From the NCBI GenBank assembly GCA_052032335.1, contig JBPEWV010000147.1:1-7422 (forward strand): a DNA stretch of 7,422 nt. The letters are read 5' to 3'. Source of the stretch: Pleionea sp052032335. GTDB taxonomy: Bacteria > Pseudomonadota > Gammaproteobacteria > Enterobacterales > Kangiellaceae. Positions 5,985 through 7,422 of the stretch are shown here, one piece after another (the stretch's first letter is position 1; every line of letters starts with the position of its first letter). A program made the translations under genes and the position numbers. The notes under the pieces are model-generated. The model had not been told where the DNA came from and searched no databases. It was given only the letters and a program-made list of their open reading frames with translations.

Positions 5985-7422
5985 ATGAATTTTTTTCGCA
6001 ACAGTTTGCAAAATAAATTAGCATTCAGTGCCGCCGTTGCACTCTTCACATCGCTGATTCTTGCGACAATTATAAATAATTATTTGCTCGAATCGTTATT
6101 GGACAAGCGATTGAGCGAGAAAGAACTTCCGTCGGTACTAAGAGAAATTCGCAATGATATTGAGCGTGAACTGGCAACCCCTGTTGCCGTTTCCCGCTCT
6201 CTGGCAGAGAATCAGTTCATTATCAACTGGATGCGCAATAAAGAGCCAGAAAGTGACTACGACACGGTCATTTCAACACTCAAGCAGATAACACAAAGCT
6301 TTGATACCAGCGCCACCTTCATCGTTTCCGGAGTCACCAATACTTACTACAACGAAAATGGTATTTTAAAAAAGTTGTCTCCAGATGAGCCTAAAGATGA
6401 CTGGTTTTACAGCTTTTTAAAAGAAGGCAAGGCCTATTCCATCGATATAGACATTGATGAGTCGTCCAACCGGGGAACGGTTTTTATCAATTACGCGATC
6501 CTTTTTGACGGCGCAATGAAAGGCGTGGGTGGTGTCGGTCGTACTCTCGACGAAATGACCAACCTGATTCAAAACTACACCATTGGAAATACAGGGTTCG
6601 TCTATCTGGTCAGTGAAGACGGAGACGTCACGCTGCATCCTGACAAGTCCATTTCGGGTAAAGCCAAGCTGAATGATTTACCGGGAATGGCGTCCATTGG
6701 AGATAGATTACTGTCATCAAATCAATACCTGAAGCTCGAATCAACGCTCGACGGGCAAGAAACTTTAGTCGCATCCATTCCTATACCTTCTCTCGGGTAT
6801 AAAGTCATCGCCCAAATGCCAAAACAAGAACTTTACAGCGAACTGCACGGCGTCATTCTCACAACCACTTTGATTAGCATTGCGATCGCAATTGTCTTTA
6901 TCCTATTGATTGTTTTGCTGGTAAAAAACACCATCAAGCCAATTAAAACCGTTGCTCAACACCTTCTCGATATAGGCAATCGGGGCGGCGACTTAACGTT
7001 ACGACTGGAAGAAAATCGAAACGATGAAGTGGGCGACTTATCCCGAGGATTTAACGGTTTTGTCGAAAAACTGAATACCATTATTAAGCAAGTGAAAGCC
7101 AGTGGTGACGCACTGGAGTCAACCGTAACTCAGGTCACGGAGAACATCAGCAACACCAACGATCGTACCAATGAACAGCAGTCCAAAACAGAATTGGTTG
7201 CCACCGCCGTTAATCAAATGGGCAGCACGGTACTAGAAATTGCCCGCAATGCAAATGACGCAGCTAATTACACTCAAACCACAAAAGAAGAAGCGGCCTC
7301 TGGTTTGGGCGTTCTAAAAAATACCATTGAAAATATTCACTCACTCGCCAGCGCAATGAGCGACTCTGAAGAGGTCGTCAGAGCTTTGGCGAAAGAAGTC
7401 GATACCATTAGCAATGTTCTGG
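5985..7422 (+). CDS. Methyl-accepting chemotaxis protein with periplasmic dCache-type sensor (3' end cut off)
   Basis: This chemoreceptor senses a ligand in the periplasm and controls the kinase CheA through CheW; 479 residues are visible and the frame runs off the window edge. TM1 is about residues 12-32 after a short basic start. The periplasmic part (about 35-288) looks like a double Cache domain: DDWFYSFLKEGKAYSIDID (138-156), GVGGVGRTLDEM (180-191) and FVYLVSEDGDVTLHPD (205-220). TM2 is about 289-313. A HAMP linker (314-367) shows KPIK and DEVGDLSRGFN (347-357). From about 375 the coiled-coil cytoplasmic domain begins, with the first methylation-helix-like stretch TELVATAVNQMGSTVLEIA (402-420). 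The signalling tip and any CheR-docking tail lie beyond the window. The pattern of residues that bind amino acids in many dCache receptors (Arg before Trp-Tyr) is not evident, so the ligand is unknown. The ATG follows GAGG by seven bases. Confidence 0.94.
   Translation, partial: MNFFRNSLQNKLAFSAAVALFTSLILATIINNYLLESLLDKRLSEKELPSVLREIRNDIERELATPVAVSRSLAENQFIINWMRNKEPESDYDTVISTLKQITQSFDTSATFIVSGVTNTYYNENGILKKLSPDEPKDDWFYSFLKEGKAYSIDIDIDESSNRGTVFINYAILFDGAMKGVGGVGRTLDEMTNLIQNYTIGNTGFVYLVSEDGDVTLHPDKSISGKAKLNDLPGMASIGDRLLSSNQYLKLESTLDGQETLVASIPIPSLGYKVIAQMPKQELYSELHGVILTTTLISIAIAIVFILLIVLLVKNTIKPIKTVAQHLLDIGNRGGDLTLRLEENRNDEVGDLSRGFNGFVEKLNTIIKQVKASGDALESTVTQVTENISNTNDRTNEQQSKTELVATAVNQMGSTVLEIARNANDAANYTQTTKEEAASGLGVLKNTIENIHSLASAMSDSEEVVRALAKEVDTISNVL

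Noticed and set aside
6417..6638. 73-codon minus-strand frame inside the chemoreceptor gene
   Set aside because: It is fully antisense to the well-supported Cache domain coding sequence and its product matches nothing recognisable.

Overview
The window looks like a stretch of chromosome from a free-living, probably aquatic gammaproteobacterium. The lineage call rests on the tmRNA 3' end, which resembles the gammaproteobacterial form (shared blocks such as TGTCCGTC, GACTAAGCATGTAG and GGACGCGGGTTCAA), and on the gene repertoire: an Oar-like TonB-dependent receptor, a CPA1 cation/proton antiporter and a Cache-type chemoreceptor. Genus cannot be fixed from this sequence. All three proteins belong to recognisable families. 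No phage, transposon, integrase or CRISPR sequence is seen.

Layout: positions 1-121 are the 3' part of ssrA (tmRNA, + strand), followed by a strong intrinsic terminator (131-156). A gene-free gap leads to a second, bidirectional terminator (314-345) that ends the convergent leftward receptor gene (356-3304, - strand). This gene encodes a complete 982-residue outer-membrane receptor with a signal peptide, a carboxypeptidase-regulatory-like N-terminal domain, a TonB box, a plug and a beta-barrel. Its best start appears to be TTG, judged by ribosome-binding-site spacing.

A 773-base divergent intergenic region (3305-4077) is the least explained part. It holds a plausible leftward promoter for the receptor (3334-3361) and several palindromes in AT-rich DNA. 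It also holds two exactly adjacent 19-bp direct repeats (3640-3677) lying just upstream of a good rightward extended -10 promoter (3695-3722). That promoter lies about 350 bases before the next annotated start, so it drives either a long leader or an unrecognised small transcript.

Rightward genes: a 604-residue CPA1-type antiporter with a C-terminal RCK/TrkA-N-like cytoplasmic domain (4078-5892) is followed after 92 bases by a methyl-accepting chemotaxis protein (5985 to the window end, truncated). The chemoreceptor has its own extended -10 promoter and a Shine-Dalgarno sequence placed in a hairpin loop. The genes share no obvious pathway: one imports or handles a large substrate at the outer membrane, one handles ion/pH homeostasis at the inner membrane, and one senses an extracytoplasmic ligand. 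The most useful follow-up is the regulatory architecture of 3305-4077.
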